Made by a program: the position numbers and the translations under genes. 21,940 nt of DNA, taken from contig JBBSCG010000033.1 in the NCBI GenBank assembly GCA_038250515.1, positions 1 to 21,940 on the forward strand. The letters run 5' to 3'. Below are positions 8,317-15,443 of this stretch, piece after piece. Position 1 is the stretch's first letter. Every line of letters starts with the position of its first letter. The notes beneath the pieces were generated by a model. The model was not told the origin of the DNA and made no database searches. It saw only the letters and a list, made by a program, of their open reading frames with translations. This DNA comes from JAICUY01 sp038250515 (GTDB lineage: Bacteria; Chloroflexota; Limnocylindria; QHBO01).

Positions 8317-9217
8317 GATGCTGCTCCAGAAAGGAAAGCACCCTCCGTTCGTACTCCCGACCCGCGACCCAGCGGGCCATGGCGTGCTCGGCGCCCGGCA
8401 CGACGAAGAGCTCCTTCGGTTGCCGCGCAGCGTCGTACAGGCGCAGCGACTGGGTGTAGTCGATCAGCCGATCCTCCCGCGGCGCAATGATCAGGAGACC
8501 ACGTGGCGCGATCCTGGCGACGCGGTCGATCGGCGACAGCAGGCGCGCCCGCGCCCGCAGGCTGGCCGCCACCACGATGATCCACGAGGCGAGACCTGCG
8601 AGCGGATAGCCCTCCGCGCGCATCCGATTCGCCACCGGATTTCGCAGCTCGGCGAACGCCGCATCGGCCACGACCGCGGCCACCGGCAGATCCGGGGCCG
8701 CGAGAATCGCCACGGCCGCGCCCATCGACAGGCCCATCAGCGCCAGCGGACCCAGCCCACGACCCTCGAGGAAGCGCACCGCGGCGGAGACATCGCGCCG
8801 TTCGCGCGACCCCAGCGTGATCGAGCCGGATCCGCTCACCCCATGGCCCCGGAAGTCGAACTGCAGGACGTTGTAGCGCGGCTGCAGCCACGGGACGAAT
8901 GCGGCCAACTCGTTCAGCCGATGCCCGGTGAACCCATGCAGCACGATCACCGCGCTGCATGTCGCACGGCCGGCGGGGACGAACCAGCCGGAGAGCGTGA
9001 CGCCGTCATCGGTCGTGAAGCGGACGTCCTCGTAGGCCAGTCCCAGCTCGGCCGGGCTCGCCGGCAGGCCCTGCATCGGTTCAAACGGACGCCGGTCCGG
9101 ATGCACCAGCCGCCGCGAGCCGGCCAGCGAAACGTAGCCCAGGTAGCCAGCCGCGACCGCACCGACGATGCGCCCCAGCCAGGCGGCGAGGCCGCGCGTA
9201 TGCCGCCCTCGGCTCAA
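8312..9217 (-). CDS. Alpha/beta hydrolase, membrane-anchored
   Basis: This is a 301-aa serine hydrolase of the alpha/beta fold, close to the YqkD/BAAT-like group; the substrate is unknown. A hydrophobic stretch at about 12-33 suggests an N-terminal membrane anchor. The oxyanion region is LHGFTGHR (about 93-100), then DFRGHGVSGSG (121-131), the nucleophile elbow GLSMG with Ser164, the acid Asp249 in APREDRLID, and His278 in GAEHAM. The triad is therefore intact. The start is TTG, 6 nt after the slipin stop, with no strong Shine-Dalgarno, so coupling to slipin/nfeD translation is likely. A later start cannot be excluded. Confidence 0.85.
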   Translation of the reverse strand: MSRGRHTRGLAAWLGRIVGAVAAGYLGYVSLAGSRRLVHPDRRPFEPMQGLPASPAELGLAYEDVRFTTDDGVTLSGWFVPAGRATCSAVIVLHGFTGHRLNELAAFVPWLQPRYNVLQFDFRGHGVSGSGSITLGSRERRDVSAAVRFLEGRGLGPLALMGLSMGAAVAILAAPDLPVAAVVADAAFAELRNPVANRMRAEGYPLAGLASWIIVVAASLRARARLLSPIDRVARIAPRGLLIIAPREDRLIDYTQSLRLYDAARQPKELFVVPGAEHAMARWVAGREYERRVLSFLEQHL

Positions 9218-9223
9218 CGGAGG

Positions 9224-10135
9224 CTACCCGCCAGTCGACGCGCCCCCCGGAGCGTCGCCGCCCGTGCGCGCGACGCGCATGGCGTCGGTCATCGGCCTTG
9301 TGAGCTCGGAGAGTTCCATCGGCAGGATCCACTTCGTCGAGCTGCTGGCGCCGAGTGCCTTGAGCGCCTCAAGGTATTGCAGCGCCATCGTCTTCTCGTC
9401 GATCCCTTCGGCGGCGGCGAAGATGGTGCGCAGCGCGTTGCTGAAGCCCTCCGCTCGCAGGATCTGCGACTGACGCTCGCCCTCAGCCCGCAGGATGTTC
9501 GACTGCTTGTCACCCTCGGCCACGTTGATCGTGGACTGGCGTGCGCCCTCCGACTCGGTGATCACCGCGCGCCGGTTGCGCTCGGCGCTCATCTGGCGGT
9601 TCATCGCGTCCTGGATGTCGCGCGGCGGCACGATCTCCCGGATCTCGACGCTGGTGATCTTGACGCCCCAGCGCTCGGTCACCTCGTCGAGCTTGGCGCG
9701 CAGGATGTGGTTGATCTCCTCGCGCTTGGCGAGCACGTCGTCGAGCGGGATGTCGCCGATCACGGCACGCAGCGTGGTCGCGGCCAGCGCCTGCGAGGCA
9801 CCGGTGAAATCGGTCACGGCGACAACCGTCTCAGTCGGATCGAACACCTTCGAATACACGAGGAAATCGATCGAGATCGGCGCGTTGTCGCGCGTGATGC
9901 AGGTCTGCTGCGGGACCTCGATGAACCGTTCGCGCAGGTCGACCTTGACGGCCTGCTGCACGAACGGGATGAGGATGATGATCCCCGGTCCGCGTGCGCC
10001 CTGGATGCGCCCGAAGAAGAAGACGACCAGGCGCTCGTACTCGCGAACAATGTGCACGATGCTGCGGATCAGGGCCAGCAGGATCGCCAGACCGATGAGC
10101 AGAATGATCAGGCCGACGGGATCACTGAACGACAT
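9224..10135 (-). CDS. Slipin / SPFH (band 7) membrane protein
   Basis: Slipins are membrane-bound SPFH scaffold proteins that organise membrane microdomains and usually pair with NfeD proteins. The protein has about 303 aa. A hydrophobic N-terminal segment (about 6-27) is followed by REYERLVVFFFGR and the SPFH domain to about residue 190, with VPQQTCITRDNAPISID and the helix IVPPRDIQDAMNRQM. A charged coiled coil with repeated RAEGERQSQ/ILRAEG units comes next. I chose the ATG at 10135 because AGGAG lies just upstream and it places the membrane segment at the N-terminus; an upstream in-frame ATG at 10186 would add 17 basic residues. The start overlaps the end of nfeD by 14 nt, so the two are translationally coupled. 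Confidence 0.92.
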   Translation of the reverse strand: MSFSDPVGLIILLIGLAILLALIRSIVHIVREYERLVVFFFGRIQGARGPGIIILIPFVQQAVKVDLRERFIEVPQQTCITRDNAPISIDFLVYSKVFDPTETVVAVTDFTGASQALAATTLRAVIGDIPLDDVLAKREEINHILRAKLDEVTERWGVKITSVEIREIVPPRDIQDAMNRQMSAERNRRAVITESEGARQSTINVAEGDKQSNILRAEGERQSQILRAEGFSNALRTIFAAAEGIDEKTMALQYLEALKALGASSSTKWILPMELSELTRPMTDAMRVARTGGDAPGGASTGG

Positions 10136-11504
10136 GGCTCGGGTTCTCCTCTGCGGGGGGCGCTGCGCCGGCGCCCGCCGGCTCAACGATCAGCTCGAGA
10201 CCCCTGACCCCCACCACGCGCACGGGGGTTCCGGGATGGATGTCTCCCTCGCGGGCTCGCGCCGACCACGCTTCGCCGGCAGCATAGGCGATCCCCGTGG
10301 GCGCGATGAGCGTCTGCGCCGTACCGATGGCGCCCATCACTCCGGCCATTGGCAGGACCGCAGGGAATCGGCGTCGCATCTGGAGCAGCGAGCGAAGCAG
10401 GACGAAGAAATAGACCAGGGTCACCAACACTGCGCCAATGATCAGAATCGGGCTGACCTGGATCTGAACGACCTCGGGCACGTCGACCCGCGTGTAGAGC
10501 GCGAAGGCGCCGAGCGCGAACGAGACGATCCCGGCAATCGTCAGCAGTCCATAACTGGTGACATTCAGCTCGAGAATCAACAGGCCGATGCCCAGCAGAA
10601 TCAGCAGCAACCCCCCAACGTTCAGCGGCAGGCTGTTCGAGCCGATCCAGCCCAGCAAGATGGCGATGGCGCCGAGCGTGCCGGACACGAAGTTCGGGTG
10701 GAACAGCTCGGCCAGGATGCCGTAGAAGCCGACCGTGAACAGGATGAAAGCGATGTTCGGATCGGACAGAAGGTGCAGGAAAGACTGTCCGAGGTTCATG
10801 TTCGCATCGGTGATGGATAGCGCGCTCAGCTTCGGCAGCGGCTGTCCCTCGAAGGTATAGGCGTGGCCGTCCGCGCGCTGGCCTTTGTCGATGGCGGCCA
10901 TCAGCTGCTGCTCATCGGCTGCCACGAAGTCGACCACCGGTGGCTTCATGCCCGCCGCATCGGCCGCGCTGATGCTGGCTGCGTCGCGCACCGCGCTCTC
11001 GGCCCAATCCGCGTTGCGCGCCTGGCGATCCGCCAGCTGACGAATCTGCGCCACCGAGTCGTTGGTGACCTTGCGCGCCAGGGTGTCGGGCAGATCCTCG
11101 CCGGAGCCGCTGATGACCGACGCCGCACCGATGTTGGTGTTGGGCGCCATGCCGGCCACGTCCGCCGCAAGCGTCACGAAGGTCGCCGCGCTGCCTGCGC
11201 GTCCGCCCTCCGGAGCCACCCAGCTGATGACGGGGACGTTGCTGGCGAGGATCGCCCGGACGATGTCGCCCTCGCTCTTCAGGTCGCCGCCCGGCGAATC
11301 GATGACGATCAGCACGGCCGCCGCGCCGCCCTCGCCCGCGGACTTGATGCCTTCCTGGATGTACGCGGCGTTGACCTGGTCGATGGTGCCGGTCAGATGC
11401 AGCCGCGTGATGTGGTCGCCGGCACCCAGCGAGGGCGCCGCGAGAGCGAAAAGCCCGAGCGCCAGCGCTGTCACTGACACCAGACGCTGAACGGGCCGGA
11501 TCAT
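10122..11504 (-). CDS. nfeD: NfeD-family protein with ClpP-like serine protease domain (1510-N type)
   Basis: Long NfeD proteins are membrane proteases that cleave partner slipins. The 460-aa protein has a signal peptide (about 1-28). A ClpP-class protease domain (about 32-230) follows with IDSPGGDL, the nucleophile Ser105 in GGRAGSAATF, and the general base Lys145 in LARKVTNDS, matching the Ser-Lys dyad of PH1510-N. Four to five membrane helices lie at about 250-385, then a C-terminal OB-fold NfeD domain to about 445 (GIAYAAGEAWSARAREG, GTPVRVVGV). The slipin gene directly downstream is the expected partner. The ATG has no Shine-Dalgarno but a TATACT box ends 6 nt before it. Confidence 0.93.
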   Translation of the reverse strand: MIRPVQRLVSVTALALGLFALAAPSLGAGDHITRLHLTGTIDQVNAAYIQEGIKSAGEGGAAAVLIVIDSPGGDLKSEGDIVRAILASNVPVISWVAPEGGRAGSAATFVTLAADVAGMAPNTNIGAASVISGSGEDLPDTLARKVTNDSVAQIRQLADRQARNADWAESAVRDAASISAADAAGMKPPVVDFVAADEQQLMAAIDKGQRADGHAYTFEGQPLPKLSALSITDANMNLGQSFLHLLSDPNIAFILFTVGFYGILAELFHPNFVSGTLGAIAILLGWIGSNSLPLNVGGLLLILLGIGLLILELNVTSYGLLTIAGIVSFALGAFALYTRVDVPEVVQIQVSPILIIGAVLVTLVYFFVLLRSLLQMRRRFPAVLPMAGVMGAIGTAQTLIAPTGIAYAAGEAWSARAREGDIHPGTPVRVVGVRGLELIVEPAGAGAAPPAEENPSHVVQ

Positions 11505-11510
11505 GCATCG

Positions 11511-11516
11511 AGTATA
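11511..11516 (-). promoter_or_regulatory. Putative nfeD -10 box (TATACT), leaderless configuration
   Basis: TATACT on the minus strand is followed by six bases (CGATGC) and the nfeD ATG. A transcription start at the usual distance would fall at or beside the start codon. No -35 match is evident. The rest of the 146-nt gap to the NUDIX gene holds only an imperfect inverted repeat (CGATTCG...CGAATCG, 11587-11612). Confidence 0.5.
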
Positions 11517-11650
11517 CGCAAGCGGTCGCTCACCCCCATTGGCGCCTCTTTCGGCCTGCCGCCGTGGCCGAGGGGTCCGCCGTCACCGATTCGGCCGGAT
11601 TACCGCGAATCGCAGCGACAGTTGCAGCTTCGCGTGCAGGCTGGCTCGTA

Positions 11651-12241
11651 CTAGCGCCCGAACAAATGCTCCCCCACGAGTTGCGACCAGGTCTCCAGCC
11701 GGTCCCACGCCGCACGGATCTCCGCAACCGTCGCCCAGCGCCCGACAAGCTTGTCGTGCTCGCGAACGGCGACGGGCCGCCCTTCGGCCTCGACGCTGAA
11801 GACGACGCCCAGGTGCACCGCGCCGACCGGATTCGAGTCATCGTTGAGCATGCCCATCAGCTGGAAATCGGGGTCCCAATCCGCGGAAAGCTCCTCGCTC
11901 CACTCTCGGCGGAGCCCATCGGTCAGTGAATCTTCGCCCTCATCGACCGGGTTGAGATGCCCTCCCACCCCGAGGCTCGCCTTGCGGTGCAGCCGCGCGT
12001 CCCCGCCTGCCTCCGTGCGCTCCATCAAGAAGACGCGATCGCCGTCGCGCACCACGACATACGGAATGAGCTGCTTGTGGGTCGGGTCGTCTTCAGCCAA
12101 CGGCCGATCCACGAAGCGACCGTGCGCGGCGACCGCCTGTTGCAGGTCGGCAAGGACGGTGTGGTCGGTTGATCGCACACCGATGAAGTCGCAGCCACCC
12201 GGGACCTGATCGCGTGGCAGAACAAGGACACGCTCGAACAT
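11651..12241 (-). CDS. NUDIX-family protein (predicted phosphoesterase, COG4112-like)
   Basis: This is a 196-aa protein with a Nudix-like fold. The strand YVVVRDGDRVFLMERT at 61-76 is followed by GVGGHLNP at 91-98 and the Nudix-box helix ending in RREWSEEL at 111-118, which carries the metal-binding Glu residues. The N-terminal half (1-60) and the HRKASLGVGGH context resemble the 'predicted phosphoesterase' branch rather than MutT itself; the substrate is unknown. The ATG at 12241 has AGGAGA upstream. It is the last gene of the HAD-thpR-NUDIX operon and starts 9 nt after the thpR stop. The shared operon suggests nucleotide or RNA-fragment turnover, but that is inference. Confidence 0.82.
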   Translation of the reverse strand: MFERVLVLPRDQVPGGCDFIGVRSTDHTVLADLQQAVAAHGRFVDRPLAEDDPTHKQLIPYVVVRDGDRVFLMERTEAGGDARLHRKASLGVGGHLNPVDEGEDSLTDGLRREWSEELSADWDPDFQLMGMLNDDSNPVGAVHLGVVFSVEAEGRPVAVREHDKLVGRWATVAEIRAAWDRLETWSQLVGEHLFGR

Positions 12242-12250
12242 GTGACTCTC

Positions 12251-12832
12251 CTACGGCCTCGCCAATGGCACCGACGCGAGCACCTCGTACTGCGCCGGCC
12301 CCTTGCTGACATGACTGCGATACAGCTCCAGCCGATCCACGCGGATCTCGCCGCGCGGCGGATCCCCTGCCTCGCCGGCAATGGTGCCGAGCGACATCGT
12401 TCCTCGCCCCGCCTCGCGCGAGCGTGCCAGGGAGAGGTGCGCGCGGAACTTCGCATCCTCCAGCAGCAGCGCCGCTCGAACGTCAGAGGCCATCGAATGC
12501 AGGCGACCGGCGGCGTCATCGATGCCGTACCACAGCACCCGCATGTCACGCGGCGTGGGGAAGGCACCGACGCCGCCGCTCTTGGCCGAAAACACCGTAT
12601 GAGCCGCGGCCACGCCCTTCAAGGCGCGGGTGACAGCGGGAATCGCCTCCGGCGACACTGAACCAAGGAACGCCAGCGACACATGCCATCCGGCGGGGTC
12701 CGACCAGCGCAGCGCGCGGGCGTCAGGACGTTCGCGCAACCGAGCGACGTAGGCTGCCAGCTCGCCGCGCAGCTCCTCGCCGATGGGGACGCCGACGAAG
12801 CAACGCCAATGGTCGGTCGCAGCGCCGCTCAT
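12251..12832 (-). CDS. thpR: RNA 2',3'-cyclic phosphodiesterase (2'-5' RNA ligase family)
   Basis: ThpR opens 2',3'-cyclic phosphate ends of RNA and can reversibly join 2'-5' linkages in vitro. The 193-aa protein is the usual length for this 2H phosphoesterase family. Both signature motifs are present: HVSL at residues 50-53 and HLSL at 132-135, together with the N-terminal RCFVGVPI strand. The ATG at 12832 overlaps the TGA of the upstream HAD gene (ATGA), so the genes are coupled. The position between a phosphatase and a NUDIX protein is compatible with RNA-end or nucleotide processing. Confidence 0.92.
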   Translation of the reverse strand: MSGAATDHWRCFVGVPIGEELRGELAAYVARLRERPDARALRWSDPAGWHVSLAFLGSVSPEAIPAVTRALKGVAAAHTVFSAKSGGVGAFPTPRDMRVLWYGIDDAAGRLHSMASDVRAALLLEDAKFRAHLSLARSREAGRGTMSLGTIAGEAGDPPRGEIRVDRLELYRSHVSKGPAQYEVLASVPLARP

Positions 12833-13572
12833 CCGGCGAGCCGCCCACGCCGGCCAAGCCGCGCATCCACAATCGGCAGCAGCTCCTCCAGTGAGCGGAT
12901 CACCGAAACGTCGTCCGGGACCTCGTCGGCGCCATATCGCCCAGCGCGGTCGATCAGCACACCACTGATCCCGACCGCCTCCGCTCCGCGCACGTCGGCG
13001 TCCAGGTGGTCGCCGACGTGGATGGCGGAGGCAGCCGGGACATCGGCCTGCTTGAGGGCATGGCGGAAGATCGCCGGATGCGGCTTCTCAAAGCCGACGC
13101 GTGCGCTCGCCGCGATGAAGTCGAACTGGCCGACCAGCTCGAGCGCGTGCAGCAGCTCGGGCAGGTTCCAGACCCAGTTGCTGACCGCGCCGATCACCAG
13201 CCTTCGCTCATGCAGCGCCTCGAGCACCGGCAGCGTATCGGGAAAAACGTGCCAGTTGCTCGTCAGGGTGAACAGTTGCGAAAGGCGTCGGAAGAAGGCG
13301 TCCGGCATCGGTCCCAAATGGAGCTCGGCGATGGCCGCCTGATCGATCTCGACCGTCCGACGGTAGCTCGTCTCCTGCGTCGGCTCGAACCCCTCGTCAA
13401 AGCCCCAGCCGCCATGGTGATATGCCTTACGCAGTGCCGGCCGCAGATCGTCGGCGGTGACCTCGATGCCGTACTCGGCGAAGGCCACCGCGTAGACGTG
13501 CTCCCACGACGGATTCGGGCGCATCACGGTGTCGCCGATATCGAGGAACACCGCACGAAGGTTGGAAGACAT
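12829..13572 (-). CDS. HAD-superfamily hydrolase
   Basis: This is a 247-aa haloacid-dehalogenase-like hydrolase, probably a phosphatase. Motif I is FLDIGDT with the nucleophile Asp11; the position two residues on, normally the acid/base Asp, is Gly13, as in REG-2/HDHD3-like members. Motif II is AVSN, motif III Lys is in GFEKPHPAIF, and motif IV is HVGDHLDADV. The cap region lies at about 20-100. I chose the ATG at 13572 because Asp11 then falls near the N-terminus as usual; longer in-frame starts add non-homologous residues. There is no Shine-Dalgarno, and a TACGCT box ends 7 nt upstream. The substrate cannot be told from sequence. Confidence 0.88.
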   Translation of the reverse strand: MSSNLRAVFLDIGDTVMRPNPSWEHVYAVAFAEYGIEVTADDLRPALRKAYHHGGWGFDEGFEPTQETSYRRTVEIDQAAIAELHLGPMPDAFFRRLSQLFTLTSNWHVFPDTLPVLEALHERRLVIGAVSNWVWNLPELLHALELVGQFDFIAASARVGFEKPHPAIFRHALKQADVPAASAIHVGDHLDADVRGAEAVGISGVLIDRAGRYGADEVPDDVSVIRSLEELLPIVDARLGRRGRLAG

Positions 13573-13579
13573 CGGCCTA

Positions 13580-13585
13580 AGCGTA
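13580..13585 (-). promoter_or_regulatory. Possible HAD-operon -10 box (TACGCT)
   Basis: TACGCT on the minus strand lies 7 nt before the HAD ATG. A TTCGGT hexamer 18 nt further upstream is a poor -35. The box is weaker than the others; it is listed because the spacing matches the nfeD and cupredoxin cases. Confidence 0.25.
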
Positions 13586-13723
13586 CCGCAGACCGAGTGC
13601 CCAACCGAATGACCCATTCGAGTACTGCATCGCACCGCACCTGGGCGGAAAGGTTCGGTCAACCGATTTGCGCGTTCGCGCGGGATGACGAAATGGCGAT
13701 GGAAGCGAGCAGGCCAATGACCG

Positions 13724-14158
13724 ATGCTTCGGCTCATGTTGACGACCGATGCGCATCGCGTGCTCCAGGTGCAGCCGACCGCCGAGCCGGAGGTGATTCG
13801 CGCAGCGTATCGAGCGCTGGCGTCGAAATACCACCCCGATCGGGACGGATCCACCTATGCGGCACGACGCATGCGCGAGATCAACGAGGCGCACGCCCAA
13901 CTGCGCAACCCGACGACGCGGCGCGCCTCCCTCGCCGAGCGCGTGTCGCCTGCACCGAATGGAAGCGTGCTGTCCTTCGGCCGATACGCCGGCTGGACGC
14001 TGCCCGACGTGGCGCGCCAGGACCCCGATTACCTGCGCTGGCTCAGTCGCACGGCATCGGGGATCGGCTATCGGACCGAGATCTACCAGATCCTGGGCCG
14101 CATGGGCACCGCCGCGCGTAGTCGCCGAGGGCATCAGTCGCCGACTCAGTCGTTGTAG
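13724..14158 (+). CDS. J-domain protein with C-terminal DUF3820/ExoX-like module
   Basis: This 144-aa protein is the only core gene here on the plus strand. Residues 8-62 form a J-domain (AHRVLQVQP...IRAAYRALASKYHPD) with the invariant HPD at 37-39, which stimulates a DnaK ATPase. Residues about 82-125 read FGRYAGWTLPDVARQDPDYL, matching the small module seen in DUF3820 proteins and at the C-terminus of ExoX-type nucleases. The start could be the ATG at 13724 or 13736; neither has a good Shine-Dalgarno. Its stop overlaps the 3' end of the convergent DnaB-like gene by 13 nt. The DnaK partner is not in the window. Confidence 0.85.
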   Translation: MLRLMLTTDAHRVLQVQPTAEPEVIRAAYRALASKYHPDRDGSTYAARRMREINEAHAQLRNPTTRRASLAERVSPAPNGSVLSFGRYAGWTLPDVARQDPDYLRWLSRTASGIGYRTEIYQILGRMGTAARSRRGHQSPTQSL

Positions 14159-15231
14159 AGCCGCTCCTCAATCAGCTTCTCCGACGTCTGGCGACCCGTC
14201 GGATCGAAGCAGCTGTACTCGAACAGCTTCTCGTACTCGAGGTCGATGTTGTCCTGCCCGCCGCGGTTTTTCTCGATGCTGGCCACAATCCAGTCGCGAT
14301 AGCGCTGCGCCTGGTACGGATTGAACTCGATATTCACCTTGGCGACGATGTTGTACTTGTCGTTCAGGATCAGGATGATGTCGCTCTCGTAGTTGATCGC
14401 GCTGCTGCCGCGCAGGTGGTGGTTGCGCAGGCGCTGCGCCTTGAGGCCCTCGCGATCGGCGGCCACGATGGCCACCACGGGAATCTCGGAGCTGAGTGCG
14501 ATGTCCTTCAGGCCGCTGACAATGCGCGTCACCTTCTCCGCCTCGTCGGCGGGCTCGGGGATGACGGGCACCTTCTGGAGGTAGTCGACAAACAGGATCA
14601 GCCGCCGGCCGTCGTCGCCGCCGCGATGCTCCTGCACCAAAGCCCGAAGATTCTCGATGGTGCTCTGCGTCGCTGTGCCGCGCATGAGGAAGAGGCTGCT
14701 GCCGTATCGGGCGATGCGCTCGAGGCTCGGCCGCAGGCGCGCGTTGGCGCCGAGCTTGGCGCGCGTGCCTGCCTCGGCCGATGCGGTGTAGCTGCCGAGG
14801 ACCTCCCGCTTGACGTCCTGGATCTTGACCGCGCCAGTCTTCTTGGGCAGATGCGCGAGCGCCGATTCCATCGCGATCAGCCGCTGGATCAGGTATTCCT
14901 CTTCATGCTCGAAGCACACATACAGCGCAGTCGCCTGGCCCGATGCCGCCGCGTTGCGCGCCATCTGCAGCGCCATGGTCGTTTTGCCTTGGCCCTGCGC
15001 GCCGCCGATCAGCATCAGCTCGCCGGGCCGCAGCCCGCCACCGATCGTCTTGTCGAGCGGCACGAAGCCGGTGGCGATCGGCTGGAACTCGTCGATGTTG
15101 CCCGAGGCGATTCGCTCATTCAGGTTGGTCAGCACGTCGAGCGCCGAGCGCGGGTTGAGGGTTCCCTCACCCACCTCGAGCTGCCAGTTCTTCCTCGCCG
15201 GCGTGGACTCCGCGATCGGCTCGTCGATCAT
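14146..15231 (-). CDS. DnaB-like RecA-fold ATPase lacking the DnaB N-terminal domain
   Basis: The 361-aa protein resembles the C-terminal helicase half of DnaB. TGFVPLDKTIGGGLRPGEL at 54-72 is the classic entry to the DnaB/RadA RecA core. Walker A is GAQGQGKT (77-84), a catalytic-Glu region is YVCFEHEEE, and Walker B is LILFVDYLQ. The motif LRNHHLRGSSAINYESDII corresponds to the DnaB LRxSGxIEQDAD segment, and VASIEKNRGG to the arginine-finger/KNR motif. The primase-contacting N-terminal domain of DnaB is absent, so this is unlikely to be the replicative helicase; it may be a phage-type helicase relative or a KaiC-like ATPase. I chose the ATG at 15231 with GAGGAG 13 nt upstream; a longer in-frame start would cover the promoter. 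Confidence 0.75.
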   Translation of the reverse strand: MIDEPIAESTPARKNWQLEVGEGTLNPRSALDVLTNLNERIASGNIDEFQPIATGFVPLDKTIGGGLRPGELMLIGGAQGQGKTTMALQMARNAAASGQATALYVCFEHEEEYLIQRLIAMESALAHLPKKTGAVKIQDVKREVLGSYTASAEAGTRAKLGANARLRPSLERIARYGSSLFLMRGTATQSTIENLRALVQEHRGGDDGRRLILFVDYLQKVPVIPEPADEAEKVTRIVSGLKDIALSSEIPVVAIVAADREGLKAQRLRNHHLRGSSAINYESDIILILNDKYNIVAKVNIEFNPYQAQRYRDWIVASIEKNRGGQDNIDLEYEKLFEYSCFDPTGRQTSEKLIEERLYND

Positions 15232-15287
15232 GTGTCTGTCAAAACTCCTCGGCGACGGTGGGATGCGCGTGCCCGCAACACGTGGCG

Positions 15288-15316
15288 AGTATACGACCAG
15301 TGTCCCGGCCTTCGAA
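15288..15316 (-). promoter_or_regulatory. Putative promoter of the DnaB-like gene, within an inverted repeat
   Basis: TATACT (15288-15293) lies 17 nt from TTCGAA (15311-15316), a weak -35. An inverted repeat GTCCCG (15302-15307) and CGGGAC (15327-15332), with inner GGCC copies, is centred on the -35 and could be an operator. The predicted leader is about 50 nt. Confidence 0.4.
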
Positions 15317-15392
15317 ATGGCCCGATCGGGACTAGGCGACACCCGAGTGAGCTGGCTTGGAGAACAGGCTCGACTCGGAGCGCAGGCAACGA

Positions 15393-15421
15393 AGAGGCCC
15401 GGTCATCTCGACCGGGCCTCT
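15393..15421 (-). terminator. Strong hairpin downstream of ftsH
   Basis: A perfect 12-bp stem (15393-15404 with 15410-15421) encloses a 5-nt loop and begins 22 nt past the ftsH stop. The following minus-strand bases are only weakly T-rich. It probably ends the ftsH transcript before the DnaB-like gene promoter. Confidence 0.7.
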
Positions 15422-15443
15422 AAAGAACTGGAACGAGTGCGGG

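Noticed and set aside
13724..15231. J-domain plus DnaB-like ATPase as a two-gene defence system
   Set aside because: They are convergent, not an operon, and no effector domain is visible; only the overlap is notable.
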